Origin: UBA2336 sp031395485
Lineage (GTDB): Bacteria > Bacteroidota > Bacteroidia > Cytophagales > Cyclobacteriaceae
Direction of reading: 5' to 3'
Length of the DNA stretch: 64,000 nucleotides
Assembly (NCBI GenBank): GCA_031395485.1
Contig: JANNUS010000012.1
Coordinates: forward strand, 248,001-312,000
Below are positions 1 to 8,573 of the stretch, piece after piece. Each line of letters begins with the position of its first letter. The first letter of the stretch is position 1. The notes below the pieces were generated by a model that had not been told where the DNA came from, did no database searches, and worked only from the letters and a program-made list of their open reading frames with translations. Position numbers and translations under genes: made by a program.

Positions 1-1103
1 TGCCGGAATGTAATTCCATTGGTCTTGCCATGATGGGAGGAGCAAGGCTCAATGCTGCATTTAACGCTGTGTTAAATGGGCATGCCGATACAGTAATTGT
101 GATGGAGAATGATCTCTACCGGCATGGAACAGCAGTGCTTGTTGATGAATTTCTAAAACGTTGTAAGACTGTAATCGTCCTTGATCATTCAACACACGCA
201 ACGACTAAAAAATCTCACTTTGTTATCCCAGCCGGAACCTTTGCTGAATCGGACGGCATCATCGTGAACAATGAAGGAAGAGCTCAACGGTACTTTCAGA
301 TTTACGAATCTACAGATGTAATTCAGGAAAGCTGGAGGTGGCTTTTATCCATGGGAACCAATTCTGGTAATGCCAGAATGAGTCATTGGAAAAATTTTGA
401 AGATATAACAAAGGCTATTGCAATAGATGAGACTTTACTAAATGGCGTTGACACTGTTTCACTTTCACCAGAATTCAGAATGGCAGGAGGCCAGCGCATT
501 CCGCGCGCTCCACATCGGTACAGCGGTCGCACTGCCATGCTTGCCAACATTAACGTGAGTGAACCTAAACCACCGGAAGATTCTGATTCACCTTTATCAT
601 ATACCATGGAGGGTTCTCGTGAATTGCCACCATCTTCTGCAATTCCATTCTTTTGGTCACCCGGATGGAATTCTGTACAATCTGTAAACAAGTATCAGGA
701 AGAAGTCGGAGCAGGGCTTCGTGGGGGCGATCCTGGATTAAGATTATTAGAGCCTCCCGCGACAACAACAGCTGAGTATTTTAGTGGTGTTCCCGAAGCG
801 TTCAAACAATCAGCTGGTCATCTCTTAATTGTGGCACTTCATCACATTTTCGGATCAGACCAATTGAGCGCACAATCAAAATCAGTCGTTCAGCGAGTGC
901 CTAAGCCTTACGTGATGATAAGTATAAGTGATGCGAAAAATTTAAATGTACAGGAAGGTGGTCTGTTGAATTTTGAAGTAGAAAAACAAGCTTATTCGTT
1001 ACCGGTACAAATCAGTGCAGAAATGCCAATAGGGGTAGCGGGTATTCCATATGGATTAACAAGTCGTTCCGAATTGCCCGCGTGGGGAGTTCTTAAAAAA
1101 TAG
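1..1103 (+). CDS. nuoG: NADH-quinone oxidoreductase subunit G, C-terminal part (5' end outside window)
   Basis: Large iron-sulfur subunit of complex I (NDH-1), in the peripheral arm that passes electrons from NADH toward quinone. The reading frame is open from base 3 and begins PECNSIGLAMMGG, the interior of the molybdopterin-oxidoreductase-like domain; the real start lies upstream of the window. About 366 residues are visible, including the MopB-like region (a VIVMENDLY stretch, then SHFVIPAGTFAESDGIIVNNEGR) and a C-terminal beta-rich tail. No Fe-S cysteine cluster is expected in this part and none is seen. It is followed 41 bases later by nuoH in the same direction. The identification rests on these motifs and on perfect nuo synteny. 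Confidence 0.93.
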   Translation, partial: PECNSIGLAMMGGARLNAAFNAVLNGHADTVIVMENDLYRHGTAVLVDEFLKRCKTVIVLDHSTHATTKKSHFVIPAGTFAESDGIIVNNEGRAQRYFQIYESTDVIQESWRWLLSMGTNSGNARMSHWKNFEDITKAIAIDETLLNGVDTVSLSPEFRMAGGQRIPRAPHRYSGRTAMLANINVSEPKPPEDSDSPLSYTMEGSRELPPSSAIPFFWSPGWNSVQSVNKYQEEVGAGLRGGDPGLRLLEPPATTTAEYFSGVPEAFKQSAGHLLIVALHHIFGSDQLSAQSKSVVQRVPKPYVMISISDAKNLNVQEGGLLNFEVEKQAYSLPVQISAEMPIGVAGIPYGLTSRSELPAWGVLKK

Positions 1104-1144
1104 GTTTTTGAATTTTATGAATTATGTTTTGGGGTTTATAAACC

Positions 1145-2116
1145 ATGGATGATCAAACAACAAATCACGTTCTGATTGTTGCCGGTGTACTCGGTGGCTT
1201 GCTGCTAATTGCTCCGGGGCTCATTTGGCTCGAGCGCAGAATGCTGGCGCTTTGGCAGGATCGGTACGGTCCAAACCGAGCGGGTCCATTTGGTATCTTA
1301 GTTGTTTTGGCAGATACACTTAAACTCTTCTTTAAAGAAGATTGGATTCCACCTTTTGCAGATAAACAAGTTTTTGTAATTGCCCCAGCTATTGTAGTAA
1401 TCACCGTGCTAATGAGTTTTGTTATCGTGCCATTTGCACCGGGCGTCATCGTAGTTGATTTTAATATTGGTATCCTTTTCTTTTTAGCGATGTCCTCCAT
1501 GGGGGCATACAGTATTATCCTTGGTGGCTGGGCATCCAACAATAAGTATGCATTATTAGGTGCTATGCGAGGCGCTGCCCAAATGATTTCGTACGAAGTA
1601 TTTATGGGCTTATCGATGATGGGTGTAGTATTAACAGTAGGTTCATTTAGTTTGGTTGACATTATTGAGGCACAAAAAAATATGTGGTTTGTTGTGCCGC
1701 AATTTCTTGGTTTTGTAATCTTCTTAATAGCCGGCATTGCAGAAACACATCGTTTACCGTTTGATATTCCTGAAGCAGAAAGTGAAATCATTGCAGGATT
1801 CCATTCGGAATATTCAGGTATGAAATTCGGATTGTTCTTTGTTGGTGAGTATCTCGGTATCATGCTCATATCCTGCATGGTAACGTGCCTATTTTTTGGT
1901 GGCTGGTTGGGGCCAGATTTCTTACCACCAATCGTATGGTTTCTAATTAAAATGTTTGCCTTCATCAGCCTTTTCATCTTGCTACGCGCTTCATTACCGC
2001 GGCCACGATATGATCAGTTGATGGAGTTTGGGTGGAAAATATTGTTTCCGTTAACCTTGCTGAATGTGTTAATCACAGCAGCCATAATTTTATGGAGTGA
2101 AAATGCCTTGTTTTAA
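1145..2116 (+). CDS. nuoH: NADH-quinone oxidoreductase subunit H
   Basis: Membrane subunit of complex I at the junction with the peripheral arm, forming much of the quinone-binding chamber. The protein has 323 residues and about eight hydrophobic segments, the usual family size. Diagnostic family motifs are visible: ERRMLALWQDRYGPNRAGP near the N-terminus, and the acidic loop DIPEAESEIIAGFHSEY around residue 215, whose glutamates are conserved. The start at 1145 is an ATG shortly after the nuoG stop. It sits third from last among the polar-to-membrane transition genes, immediately upstream of nuoI. A long open frame on the opposite strand is only a shadow of this gene. Confidence 0.97.
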   Translation: MDDQTTNHVLIVAGVLGGLLLIAPGLIWLERRMLALWQDRYGPNRAGPFGILVVLADTLKLFFKEDWIPPFADKQVFVIAPAIVVITVLMSFVIVPFAPGVIVVDFNIGILFFLAMSSMGAYSIILGGWASNNKYALLGAMRGAAQMISYEVFMGLSMMGVVLTVGSFSLVDIIEAQKNMWFVVPQFLGFVIFLIAGIAETHRLPFDIPEAESEIIAGFHSEYSGMKFGLFFVGEYLGIMLISCMVTCLFFGGWLGPDFLPPIVWFLIKMFAFISLFILLRASLPRPRYDQLMEFGWKILFPLTLLNVLITAAIILWSENALF

Positions 2117-2139
2117 AAAGGGCTAAACGAAAAAAGAAT

Positions 2140-2655
2140 ATGTTCAGCATTATTCGAAGTATGTGGATCACCTTTATGCATATGTTTCATAAGCGTGAAA
2201 CCATTCAATACCCAGAAGAAAAAATCAAGCTGCCAGCCCGGTGGCGTGGACGAATTGTATTAACCCGCGATCCGGATATGGGCGAACGTTGCGTTGGCTG
2301 CTATTTGTGTGCCGCTGCCTGCCCGGTTGACTGTATATCGCTACAGGCAACAGAAGACAAAGACGGAAGACGTTACCCAGAGTTTTTCAGAATCAATTTT
2401 TCACGATGCATTTTTTGCGGATATTGTGAAGAAGCTTGCCCTACTTATGCCATTCAGCTAATTCCAGATTTTGAAATGGGAGAATATAACCGCCAGAACC
2501 TTGTCTATGAGAAAAAGGATTTACTGATTGACGGGCCGGGGAAATACCCTGGATACAATTATTATAATGTGGCAGGAATAGCCATTGGTGGAAAAGGTAA
2601 AGGAGAAGCGGAGAACGAAGAGCCTCCAGTAGATATTAAAAGCATAATGCCGTAA
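2140..2655 (+). CDS. nuoI: NADH-quinone oxidoreductase subunit I (2x[4Fe-4S])
   Basis: Ferredoxin-like subunit of complex I that carries clusters N6a and N6b and relays electrons to N2. Both [4Fe-4S] motifs are intact: C51-x2-C54-x2-C57-x3-C61 (CVGCYLCAAACP) and C90-x2-C93-x2-C96-x3-C100 (CIFCGYCEEACP). The 171-residue length matches the family. The N-terminus has an amphipathic segment (SMWITFMHMFHK) that would lie on the membrane. The stop codon is separated from the nuoJ start by a single base, consistent with translational coupling. Confidence 0.97.
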   Translation: MFSIIRSMWITFMHMFHKRETIQYPEEKIKLPARWRGRIVLTRDPDMGERCVGCYLCAAACPVDCISLQATEDKDGRRYPEFFRINFSRCIFCGYCEEACPTYAIQLIPDFEMGEYNRQNLVYEKKDLLIDGPGKYPGYNYYNVAGIAIGGKGKGEAENEEPPVDIKSIMP

Positions 2656-2656
2656 A

Positions 2657-3184
2657 ATGGAAACTACTTTCTACATAGCAGCCGCGATAGCCGTATTAGC
2701 CACCATCATGGTTATCACGCGGTACAATATTGTCCATGCACTGCTCTATCTGGTTGTTTCATTCTTAGCGATAGCCGTTGTATTCTATATACTAGGCGCA
2801 CCCTTTATTGCCGCACTCGAAGTCATCGTGTATGCAGGGGCTATTGTCGTGCTCATTATTTTCGTTATCATGATGCTGAACCTAAAAAAGGAATCTGTAG
2901 AGCAAGAGGAAAAATGGATTACTAAAAAAGTATGGGTAGGCCCAGCCATTTTGTGCTCCATACTATTGGTAGAGCTAATCTATATCCTAACTACTGCTGA
3001 TGGCACAGTACTTGGCGCTAAGCAAGTTGATTCAAAAGCAGTGGGTATGTCCCTGTATGGCCCGTATGTAATCGGGGTCGAGTTATGTGGCTTATTATTA
3101 ATGGCAGGAATTGTAGGAGCTTACCACTTAGGTAGGCAAAAGAAAAAGGTTGTTCATCGTTTCCTTGAAAAAGCAGAAGAATGA
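2657..3184 (+). CDS. nuoJ: NADH-quinone oxidoreductase subunit J
   Basis: Small membrane subunit of complex I, 175 residues with about five hydrophobic helices. The family signature is clear: ALLYLVVSFLAIAVVFYILGAPFIAA followed by EVIVYAGAIVVLIIFVIMML (the third helix with its pi-bulge region), read here as two adjoining pieces. A charged cytoplasmic segment (KKESVEQEEKW) separates helices 3 and 4. The end overlaps the nuoK start by four bases (ATGA), the classical coupled arrangement. Confidence 0.96.
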   Translation: METTFYIAAAIAVLATIMVITRYNIVHALLYLVVSFLAIAVVFYILGAPFIAALEVIVYAGAIVVLIIFVIMMLNLKKESVEQEEKWITKKVWVGPAILCSILLVELIYILTTADGTVLGAKQVDSKAVGMSLYGPYVIGVELCGLLLMAGIVGAYHLGRQKKKVVHRFLEKAEE

Positions 3185-3489
3185 AAGCTATATCGGTTGA
3201 AGCAGGATTATTGTTAGCTGGCATTTTGTTTATGCTCGGACTCATCAGCGTATTAGTAAGGAGAAATATAATCTTTATGCTTATTTCTGTTGAGATTATG
3301 TTAAACGCTGCTGGCTTAGCTTTCATTGTTGCCGGATCAAAATGGATTCAGCCCGATGGACAGGTCATGTTTATTTTCATATTAACCATGGCTGCCGCTG
3401 AAGTTTCTGTTGGATTGGCGCTAATTCTACAGATATACCATCAACTCAAAACATTGGATAGTGATGCCGCAAATAAAATGAACGGATAA
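3181..3489 (+). CDS. nuoK: NADH-quinone oxidoreductase subunit K
   Basis: Three-helix antiporter-linked membrane subunit of complex I (102 residues, the family norm). It shows LFMLGLISVLVRRNIIFMLISVEIMLNAA, given here in two joined parts, with the conserved glutamate in the ISVEIML helix and a second acidic residue in the AAAEVSVGLAL helix; both are in the proton channel. The start overlaps nuoJ by four bases and the stop (TAA) shares its last base with the ATG of nuoL. Confidence 0.97.
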   Translation: MKAISVEAGLLLAGILFMLGLISVLVRRNIIFMLISVEIMLNAAGLAFIVAGSKWIQPDGQVMFIFILTMAAAEVSVGLALILQIYHQLKTLDSDAANKMNG

Positions 3490-5375
3490 TGAAAGAATTA
3501 CTTTGGCTCATACCAACCTTACCGTTTCTTGGGGCTTTGATCCTGATAGCATTCAGTTCACGCTTATCAAAAAGTGTTTCAGCGGTTATCGGTTCGGGCA
3601 GTATCGGACTAGGGGCGCTGATCACACTTTTAGTTGGATACGATTTTCTTTCTTCAGGCCTGCCATCATACAGATACGTAGCCTGGAATTGGTTTGAAGT
3701 AGGAGACCTTTCAACTGCCTTTGCTTTTCACCTCGATGCACTTTCACTTGTATTCTTGTTTGTCATCACATTTATTGGCTTTCTTATCCATATTTATTCT
3801 GTCGGCTACATGCACGATGACGAAGGGTTTACACGCTTCTTCGCATACCTCAATTTGTTTGTATGTTCCATGTTAATTCTGGTGCTGGCAGATAATCTGG
3901 TACTTATGTATCTGGGGTGGGAAGGGGTTGGCTTGTGTAGTTACTTGTTGATTGGATTTTGGTACGAGGAAGAAAAAAACGGTTATGCAGCACGCAAGGC
4001 TTTTATCATTACACGTGTAGGCGATACAGCAATGGCCATCGGCTTGTTCATGCTCTTCATGTCTTTCGGCACACTGAATATTCAAGAGATTCTTACACAG
4101 GCACCTCAGACATGGGCCGTGGGATCACAGATGGCTGTGGTCGCTGCATTTCTATTGTTAGGCGGAGCGGTTGGAAAATCAGCACAACTTCCATTACAAG
4201 CTTGGCTACCAGATGCGATGGCTGGTCCTTCACCTGTTAGTGCCTTGATACACGCAGCAACCATGGTTACAGCTGGCGTATATCTAATTGCACGCATGCA
4301 TGTCATCTACGAATTAGCACCTGTTGCTCAGCTATGGGTTGGAATCATTGGTGCCGCAACATTAACTATTGCAGGCTTCAGCGCGCTCACACAGTTTGAC
4401 TTAAAACGGGTACTTGCATATTCAACAATCAGTCAGATCGGATACATGTTTCTTGCACTTGGCATTGGTGCATGGTCGGCAGGAATTTTTCATTTCATGA
4501 TTCATGCTTTCTTCAAAGCATTGCTCTTCCTCGCAGCAGGTGCCGTGATCATGGCGCTTCACCACGAGCAAGACATGTTCAAGATGGGAGGATTGAAAAA
4601 GAAGATGCCCATTATATATTTGACATTCCTGATTGGCGCAGCTTCGCTCGCAGCACTCCCCCTTATTACCGGAGGCTTCTATAGTAAAGATCAAATACTC
4701 TGGCTTACCTGGGCAGGAGAGAAGGGAAACATCATGTTCTTTCTGGCGGCACTTCTCGGTGCATTTATTACTTCTATCTATACATTCCGAATGGTGTTCC
4801 TCACTTTTTTTGGAGAAGAGAAAACACACATCAGTCACATGCCCGGAAAATCAATGACAATACCGCTTGTTATTCTCGCTGCACTGTCGACTCTTGCTGG
4901 GTTTATCGAGTTACCGCATACGTTCGGCCATGTAACAATTTTTTCTGATCTGTTAACGCCCGTGTTACCTGAAATTACGTTGCGTGAAGGTGTTGAGAGC
5001 AGTGAATGGATCATTCAACTGGTTGCGGCAGTCGTTGCGTTAAGTGGTGTTTACATAGCGTACTACTTTTACGTAAAACGGACTGAACTTAGACCCGGTA
5101 TCAAAAGTGCTGTGCGAGACACGTACCAGTTCTTTCATTACGGATGGGGCTTTGATACACTCTACAACACAGTGTTCGTGCGGCCTTTTGTTTTCATTGC
5201 CACCATCAATAAAAATGATGTCGTTGATAAATTCTATACAGGGCTTGTTCTCGTTGCCGAATTCTTTAACCGGGTATTTGTAAAAACGCAAAGCGGAATT
5301 TTGCGCTGGTATATTATGGGAATTGTAATTGGGGCCATTCTTATTCTTGCGTTGAGTTTAATTGTTAATCCATGA
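3489..5375 (+). CDS. nuoL: NADH-quinone oxidoreductase subunit L
   Basis: Largest antiporter-like proton-pumping subunit of complex I, at the distal end of the membrane arm. It has 628 residues with many transmembrane helices and a long C-terminal part consistent with the lateral helix. Recognisable features are LVLMYLGWEGVGLCSYLLIGFW (helix 5, key Glu), the lysine in GGAVGKSAQLPLQAWLPDAM, and GPSPVSALIHAATMVTAG. The start ATG overlaps the nuoK stop by one base. The C-terminal segment ends close to the nuoM start. Confidence 0.97.
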   Translation: MKELLWLIPTLPFLGALILIAFSSRLSKSVSAVIGSGSIGLGALITLLVGYDFLSSGLPSYRYVAWNWFEVGDLSTAFAFHLDALSLVFLFVITFIGFLIHIYSVGYMHDDEGFTRFFAYLNLFVCSMLILVLADNLVLMYLGWEGVGLCSYLLIGFWYEEEKNGYAARKAFIITRVGDTAMAIGLFMLFMSFGTLNIQEILTQAPQTWAVGSQMAVVAAFLLLGGAVGKSAQLPLQAWLPDAMAGPSPVSALIHAATMVTAGVYLIARMHVIYELAPVAQLWVGIIGAATLTIAGFSALTQFDLKRVLAYSTISQIGYMFLALGIGAWSAGIFHFMIHAFFKALLFLAAGAVIMALHHEQDMFKMGGLKKKMPIIYLTFLIGAASLAALPLITGGFYSKDQILWLTWAGEKGNIMFFLAALLGAFITSIYTFRMVFLTFFGEEKTHISHMPGKSMTIPLVILAALSTLAGFIELPHTFGHVTIFSDLLTPVLPEITLREGVESSEWIIQLVAAVVALSGVYIAYYFYVKRTELRPGIKSAVRDTYQFFHYGWGFDTLYNTVFVRPFVFIATINKNDVVDKFYTGLVLVAEFFNRVFVKTQSGILRWYIMGIVIGAILILALSLIVNP

Positions 5376-5385
5376 GCTGTACACG

Positions 5386-6924
5386 ATGATGTTACTTGTA
5401 TTGATAATCATACTAATGGCTGCCGGAATCCTCGCGGGGATTTCATCCAAATGGAGTACGTCCTTACCACGGTGGATATCACTCATAGCGGTCTTCATTG
5501 ATTTTCTTTTGTCCGTGAAGCTTTGGATGGATTACGGGAGTGGGTCGTCACTAACCAATTCCAATTGGTTGCTGGATTTCAAAATGCCTTGGATAGAGCC
5601 TTTTGGAATAAGTTTTCATTTAGCGATGGATGGTTTGAGTTTACTGATGCTTGTCTTAACGTTCTTTCTTGGAATTTTCGCAGTATTAATCTCATGGAAA
5701 GAAATTCAATATCGTATTGGGTTCTTTCATTTTAATCTTCTTTGGGTTTTAGCGGGCATTACCGGGGTATTCGTTACCATGGATTTGTTTCTCTTCTATT
5801 TCTTCTGGGAGGTCATGCTCATACCAATGTATTTTCTTATAGGAATCTGGGGGCATGAAAACAGACAATATGCAGCCTATAAGTTTTTCATGTTCACGCA
5901 AGCCAGCGGCTTACTCATGCTGTTATCGATATTAGGACTTTACTTCATTCATTTTGAACAAACTGGTATTTATTCATTTGATTATTTTCAATTACTTGGA
6001 ACAACCCTTACACCGGAAATTGCGCGGTGGTTAATGTTGGGATTCCTTGCTGCATTTGTTGTGAAGTTACCCGTAGTTCCGTTCCACACATGGCTACCCG
6101 ATGCACACACCGAAGCGCCCACCGCAGGTAGTTTAATACTGGCGGGCCTTCTTTTGAAAACAGGAGCGTACGGTTTAATACGATTTGTACTCCCATTGTT
6201 TCCATCGGCTGCTGCTGAGATTGCCCCACTTGCCATGCTGCTCGGTGTGATTGGAATATTATACGGAGCCATTCAAGCATTTTCGCAAACCGACTTCAAG
6301 CGACTAATTGCCTACACAAGTGTTAGTCACATGGGATTTGTAATTCTCGGTGTATTTGCATTTAATGAACTTGCCATGCAAGGTGTAGTGATGCAAATGA
6401 TTACGCATGGAATTAGCACGGGCGCACTGTTCATTTTAGCAGGTGGTTTATACGAACGAATTCATTCACGTGACATATTGCAGATGGGTGGGTTCTGGAA
6501 GAAAGCTCCGTTCATGGGATTTATCGCAATGGTATTTGCCATGGCATCCCTTGGTTTACCCGGTCTCGGCAACTTTGTAGCTGAGTTTTTAACATTGATA
6601 GGATCATGGCAAGCCAATCCTGTACTTACTATTTTCGCAACAATCGGATTAGTGGGCGCTACTGCTTACTCACTCCGAATCATGCAAAAAATATTTCTTG
6701 GTAAGGAACAGACGCAACATCACACGTTAGAAGATTTATCCATACGTGAAAAATTGATTTTGATCCCCATGACACTTGTAATTATTTATCTTGGATTATT
6801 TCCACAGTTTGTTTTAAATACGGCAAAGGCTCCCGTTAAAAGCGCTCTTCAAACTACAATCGTTATAACACCAATAGTAAATGAAACTGAATCTGATATG
6901 ACGAAAGGAGGCTCACATGAATAA
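5386..6924 (+). CDS. nuoM: NADH-quinone oxidoreductase subunit M
   Basis: Second antiporter-like proton-pumping subunit of complex I. About 512 residues from the ATG at 5386 (MMLLVLIIILMAAG); an in-frame TTG at 5362 would add eight residues and overlap nuoL, but the ATG gives a clean 10-base gap and a normal hydrophobic N-terminus. Motifs: FFWEVMLIPMYFLIGIWG (key Glu of helix 5), FVVKLPVVPFHTWLPDAHTE (key Lys), and DFKRLIAYTSVSHMGFV. The 3' end overlaps nuoN by eight bases. Confidence 0.95.
   Translation: MMLLVLIIILMAAGILAGISSKWSTSLPRWISLIAVFIDFLLSVKLWMDYGSGSSLTNSNWLLDFKMPWIEPFGISFHLAMDGLSLLMLVLTFFLGIFAVLISWKEIQYRIGFFHFNLLWVLAGITGVFVTMDLFLFYFFWEVMLIPMYFLIGIWGHENRQYAAYKFFMFTQASGLLMLLSILGLYFIHFEQTGIYSFDYFQLLGTTLTPEIARWLMLGFLAAFVVKLPVVPFHTWLPDAHTEAPTAGSLILAGLLLKTGAYGLIRFVLPLFPSAAAEIAPLAMLLGVIGILYGAIQAFSQTDFKRLIAYTSVSHMGFVILGVFAFNELAMQGVVMQMITHGISTGALFILAGGLYERIHSRDILQMGGFWKKAPFMGFIAMVFAMASLGLPGLGNFVAEFLTLIGSWQANPVLTIFATIGLVGATAYSLRIMQKIFLGKEQTQHHTLEDLSIREKLILIPMTLVIIYLGLFPQFVLNTAKAPVKSALQTTIVITPIVNETESDMTKGGSHE
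6904..6911 (+). promoter_or_regulatory. Shine-Dalgarno site for nuoN inside nuoM
   Basis: AAAGGAGG lies 5 bases before the nuoN ATG. It is near-perfectly complementary to the 16S anti-SD and stands out because most starts in this window have AT-rich leaders without such a site. It encodes KGG of the NuoM C-terminus at the same time. Confidence 0.6.
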
Positions 6925-8347
6925 GGTCGACCTCATCTGCCTGTCCCCGCTCTTGATTTTATCGAGTGCGGCTATTGCTATTTTCTTTTCTATTTCGCTT
7001 AAAAGAAATCACAAAGTGATATTTCTGATCACACTAACAGCTTTCATTGCTGATTTTATTTTTCTTACGACCTACAGCATTAACCATCAACAGACGATTG
7101 AACCTCTATTGGTTTTCGATGGTTTTGGAATCTTTAATTTTGGATTGATTCTACTCACCACACTTATCGTGGCTATGATGTCATACGCCTACTTCGAGCA
7201 ACGCGAAGAACGAAAGGAAGAATATTACATTCTGCTAATTCTTGCCGCCCTCGGGGCATGCATCATGGTTATCAGCAAACATTTTGCGTCACTTTTCCTG
7301 GGCTTAGAAATTCTCAGTGTTTCCTTGTACGCATTGATCGCCTACTTACGCACACGCGAACGTTCGGATGAAGCGGGAATTAAATATCTGATTCTCGCAG
7401 CATTTTCATCCGCTTTTTTATTATTCGGTATGGCATTGGTGTATGCTACTACCGGTTCAATGGAATTTTCAGGTATAGCAAACTGGCTCTCCACTGCTAA
7501 CGATATGCCAATAATCTTACTTGCCGGTTTCGGCCTAATGATTGTTGGCGTTGGATTTAAACTTGGCGTTGTACCCTTTCATATGTGGACACCCGATGTA
7601 TATGAAGGAGCACCAGCCCCCGTATCAGCATTTATCGCAACTGTTTCAAAGGGAGGAATGGTGGCCTTACTGGTTCGATTCTTTAATATCTTAAATGGTT
7701 ATCAGTATACTTCGCTCATTTGGATATTTGCTACCATTGCTATCGCTTCCATGTTCATTGGAAATTTCTTAGCGCTCCGTCAAAATAACGTAAAGCGAAT
7801 TTTGGCCTATTCTTCTATTGCTCATCTGGGCTACTTATTGGTGGCGTTTTTGGCAGGAGGGAAGTTAGGAATTGAAGCGATCAGTTTTTATCTGGTTGCC
7901 TATTTCATTACAAGTCTGGGTGCATTTGGTATTCTTGCCACGTTGTCGGATAAAGAGCGTGATGCCGAATTACTTGAAGATTACCGAGGATTGTTTTGGA
8001 GTAGGCCACTAACGGCTACAGCTTTCAGTGCTATGTTGCTATCACTTGCGGGAATTCCATTGACTGCAGGTTTCATTGGTAAGTTCTATCTACTAGCAGC
8101 AGGTATTCAATCACATCTTTGGTTGCTGGCACTTATACTTGTCATTAACAGTGTAATAGGACTTTACTATTATATCAAGATAATAGCTGTAATGTTTGAT
8201 AAAAAGCATGTAGTAAAAGCATCTGAGGATTTGCACCCGCTTGTTTATATTATGAGCAGCTTTACCATGGCCATTTTAACCATTCTATTAATATGGATTG
8301 GTGTCAACCCATCTGCGATGATGGAGTTGATAAAAGGAGTGATCTAA
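6917..8347 (+). CDS. nuoN: NADH-quinone oxidoreductase subunit N
   Basis: Third antiporter-like subunit of complex I, last gene of the operon. It has 476 residues and about 14 hydrophobic helices. Motifs: FLGLEILSVSLYALIAYLRT (helix 5 Glu), GFKLGVVPFHMWTPDVYEG (helix 7 Lys), GAPAPVSAFIATVSKGG, and NVKRILAYSSIAHLGYLLV. The start is set by a strong ribosome-binding site inside the nuoM 3' end, AAAGGAGG at 6904-6911, six bases (spacer 5) before the ATG. No convincing terminator hairpin follows in the 226-base gap. Confidence 0.96.
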   Translation: MNKVDLICLSPLLILSSAAIAIFFSISLKRNHKVIFLITLTAFIADFIFLTTYSINHQQTIEPLLVFDGFGIFNFGLILLTTLIVAMMSYAYFEQREERKEEYYILLILAALGACIMVISKHFASLFLGLEILSVSLYALIAYLRTRERSDEAGIKYLILAAFSSAFLLFGMALVYATTGSMEFSGIANWLSTANDMPIILLAGFGLMIVGVGFKLGVVPFHMWTPDVYEGAPAPVSAFIATVSKGGMVALLVRFFNILNGYQYTSLIWIFATIAIASMFIGNFLALRQNNVKRILAYSSIAHLGYLLVAFLAGGKLGIEAISFYLVAYFITSLGAFGILATLSDKERDAELLEDYRGLFWSRPLTATAFSAMLLSLAGIPLTAGFIGKFYLLAAGIQSHLWLLALILVINSVIGLYYYIKIIAVMFDKKHVVKASEDLHPLVYIMSSFTMAILTILLIWIGVNPSAMMELIKGVI

Positions 8348-8573
8348 AATTGCAATACTTTCAAACCTCATAGTCACCCATTACAAAAGCTTAGGTCTGT
8401 AAAATGAATTTCAAATTATTTGTGGCGGTTTGCATATGTTCTATGTAAGCATATTAAGCAAAGTATATCAACGCAAAAAATAACCGTGTTTAAACCCTGA
8501 TTACCGTTTAAATATATCTTAATCAAAAATGTAACTTCTGCATGGGTGGGCAGTTAATACTGCAAACGCCTTA

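Noticed and set aside
1165..1977. A 270-residue open frame opposite nuoH
   Set aside because: It is antisense to a strongly conserved gene, has low-complexity composition and no recognisable motif; a shadow.
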